NCBI GenBank assembly: GCA_907164885.2
Contig: OU015490.1
Span: 212,044,847-212,108,846 of the forward strand
Length of the DNA stretch: 64,000 nt
Source of the DNA: Dolomedes plantarius
Lineage: Eukaryota; Arthropoda; Arachnida; Araneae; Dolomedidae
Direction of reading: 5' to 3'
Both the position numbers and the translations under genes were made by a program. The notes beneath the pieces were generated by a model. The model was not told where the DNA came from. It did no database searches and saw only the letters and a program-made list of their open reading frames with translations. This document shows, in pieces, positions 62,085 to 64,000 of this stretch (within the stretch, counting starts at the first letter, position 1; each line of letters begins with the position of its first letter).

Positions 62085-63092
62085 ACAATTTATTATGTTG
62101 CACATTGAATTGTTGCCATCCGAGAGATAGAATTTATAAGACGAACTTGTTCATTATTACATTAAAAAATATAATATTTTTGCTATATCATAGCAGTGTT
62201 AGTAGGAAATAGTACAAATGTGGACTTGGTTCATTTTAACACCGAACCTCCTTATATACATATATAAAGTTACAAGAGTTTTTCTGCAGGTTTTCCTGCA
62301 AGCGAGAAATAACACGTTCTAATATAGGGATAATTGGATTATATTTGAACTAAATCTGTTTCACCAAATTTTGATGTGGCCGCCGATATAGTTATGTTGC
62401 AGTTGGCCTTACACCTACTGCAAATCTCTCAAAAAACTTATTTTTACTGAGCGTCTACATGGTGTTTTTCTAACTAATTTTTAATATTCTAGGGGAAAAA
62501 ATCTTCTAAATTATCACATTGCTTATCTTTAAATAGTGAAATACTCTGGATTTGCTGAACCACTGTCATCCTTTGGACATAATCTCATAGTGTTTGGGCT
62601 CTGTACTGGACCTCGGTAGAGAAACATTTCTGCTTTAGAATAGTCTGAGAATTTCTTGAATGATCAAATATTTGCTGAAAAACTGACTTTCAGGTATGTT
62701 CAGGACAATGAAATAGTTTAAATCACGGATTTACCAACTAAAGCACATCTTTGTTCACACTCTTAAATGGGTATAGCCCACTATTGCTGTGAAAGGAAAC
62801 AAATTATTAAGTGGTACATAGAACCGTTGCCATCTAAGAGATAGAATTTACAAGACGAACTTGGTTCACTATTACATTAAAAAATATAATATTTTTCTAT
62901 ATCATGCCGGTATTAGTAGGAAATAGTAAAAATGTGGACTTGGTTCATTTTAACACTGAAACTTCCTTGTAGGCATATATAAATGTTACAAGAGTTTTCT
63001 GCATGTTTTGATGCAAGCGAGAACTAACACGTTCTAATATAGGGAAAATGGGTTTATATTTAACAAAATCTTGTTCCACCAAACTTACCGTA
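62085..63092 (+). repeat. ~290-bp direct duplication, 715-bp offset
   Basis: 62,085-62,380 and 62,800-63,092 share GTTGCCATC.GAGAGATAGAA, AGACGAACTTG, TAGTAGGAAATAGTA.AAATG, TGGACTTGGTTCATTTTAAC and GCAAGCGAGAA.TAACACGTT. The intervening 62,381-62,799 has no recognised content. Confidence 0.9.
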
Positions 63093-63888
63093 ACTTTTGA
63101 TAATAACTGCATTAGAGATTCTATTATAATGCAGTAGTTGATATTAATAGTATAGAAACCTGATAGGTAATCATTATGTTATGCTACTTTGTTTCAATAC
63201 CGAAATTATACGCTTTATAATTTTATTTTTCCTTCAACACTTTACTTTACAAAACTTTCACGTTCTAAACTTAATTTTCACGCCTTTGAGCTCCACTTCC
63301 ATCGAGAGTGGGGTACGTGACCTGAAAACCCTTTTCTCTCTACTTAGTTTTTACCAACATAACTTAATCTAAAAGCGGAAATTCCTAATATAAGTGAGAT
63401 CGGAATCCCCCGTATGAAAATTGCAAATAATTTCTAAATATAAGAAATAATAACTATTATAATTATCTAAATAACAGTTCTAAACACTATTAGTGGCAAT
63501 AACTATTATTTATATATCTAAAATTATATTTTACCAATAACATTATAAAGGTATTGTTTATAACGATATGGAGTATGATTGGATATCTAAGATTGTCTAA
63601 GTGTTTCTTCATTCAAGAGATAACGCTAACTATATTGATCATTTAAAATTTAATCATGATTACATATTAGTTTCTATACTATTAATATCAAATATTGGAT
63701 TTTAATAAAATATGTAATACGATTCCTTCTCAAAAATTACAGAAAATTAGTCAGTTGCGAATTTAGTTAAAGGGTAAAAATGCAATACATTTACCAATAG
63801 GTAAAAAAAATGTATTTCTCCCTTCATCAAATCAAGACGATGATTCTCATAACATTTTTGTAGATTACGTAACAAACTAAGTACGCAA
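63093..63888. other. AT-rich DNA, nothing recognised
   Basis: No supported feature. Confidence 0.55.
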
Positions 63889-63898
63889 TATATATATA

Positions 63899-63967
<69 letters not shown>

Positions 63968-63974
63968 TATATAC
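63889..63974. repeat. (TA)n microsatellite
   Basis: It ends at a transposon terminus. Confidence 0.95.
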
Positions 63975-64000
63975 AGGGTGTCCCAAAACGACCGCATAAA
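63975..64000 (+). mobile_element. Start of a mariner-type element cut by the window edge
   Basis: After TA, the sequence CAGGGTGTCCCAAAACGACC is the common start of arthropod mariner-family terminal repeats. The rest lies beyond the window. Confidence 0.6.

Overview
The window reads as intergenic, AT-rich DNA from an arthropod nuclear genome, most likely an arachnid such as a spider. That placement is an inference from the mix of elements: many mariner, Tc1, Tigger/pogo, hAT, piggyBac and P-like relics, tRNA-derived SINEs, solo LTRs and very long (TA)n arrays. There are no rRNA genes, no genuine tRNA genes, and no intact gene encoding a conserved cellular protein. Most open frames are products of TA arrays or relics of transposases.

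Region 0-19 kb is dominated by a large diverged inverted duplication. Sequence at about 0.6-7.1 kb reappears reverse-complemented at about 14.0-18.3 kb. The left arm later gained a SINE, a 248-bp MITE, an expanded ~150-bp tandem array and a complete Tc1-like element inside one array unit. The 7-14 kb spacer holds a SINE with clear target duplications, a tandem array of mariner 5' ends, a MITE between TA arrays and another copy of the same MITE family. A 37-bp minisatellite sits in the right arm.

Region 18.8-29 kb holds a piggyBac deletion derivative (TTAA sites), a mariner relic and a SINE. It also has a scrambled fragment of a bacterial IS110-family transposase abutting a LINE RNase H fragment, a possible solo LTR, and a mariner lacking its catalytic core, flanked by TA arrays. 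Region 29-40 kb is mostly unannotatable AT-rich DNA with several local tandem duplications and a clean 1,352-bp solo LTR with matching 5-bp target duplications.

Region 40-46.4 kb has a Tigger element whose ORF keeps the CENP-B DNA-binding domain but has lost the DDE core, a GC-rich block ending in a TA tail, and two inverted relics of a repeated transposase-like gene. Region 46.7-54.1 kb may contain a spliced transcription unit on the + strand: a promoter-like segment, well-formed splice sites, one internal exon resembling an importin-alpha ARM repeat, and a last exon with AATAAA. Its introns carry a P-element transposase relic and two large foldback elements. Region 54.6-64 kb has a second GC-rich block with the same 3' end, a Tc1 relic, a hAT MITE with an 8-bp target duplication, a satellite-like array with higher-order structure, a nested MITE palindrome and the first bases of another mariner-type terminal repeat at the window edge.

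All assignments come from reading the sequence. No similarity search was run.
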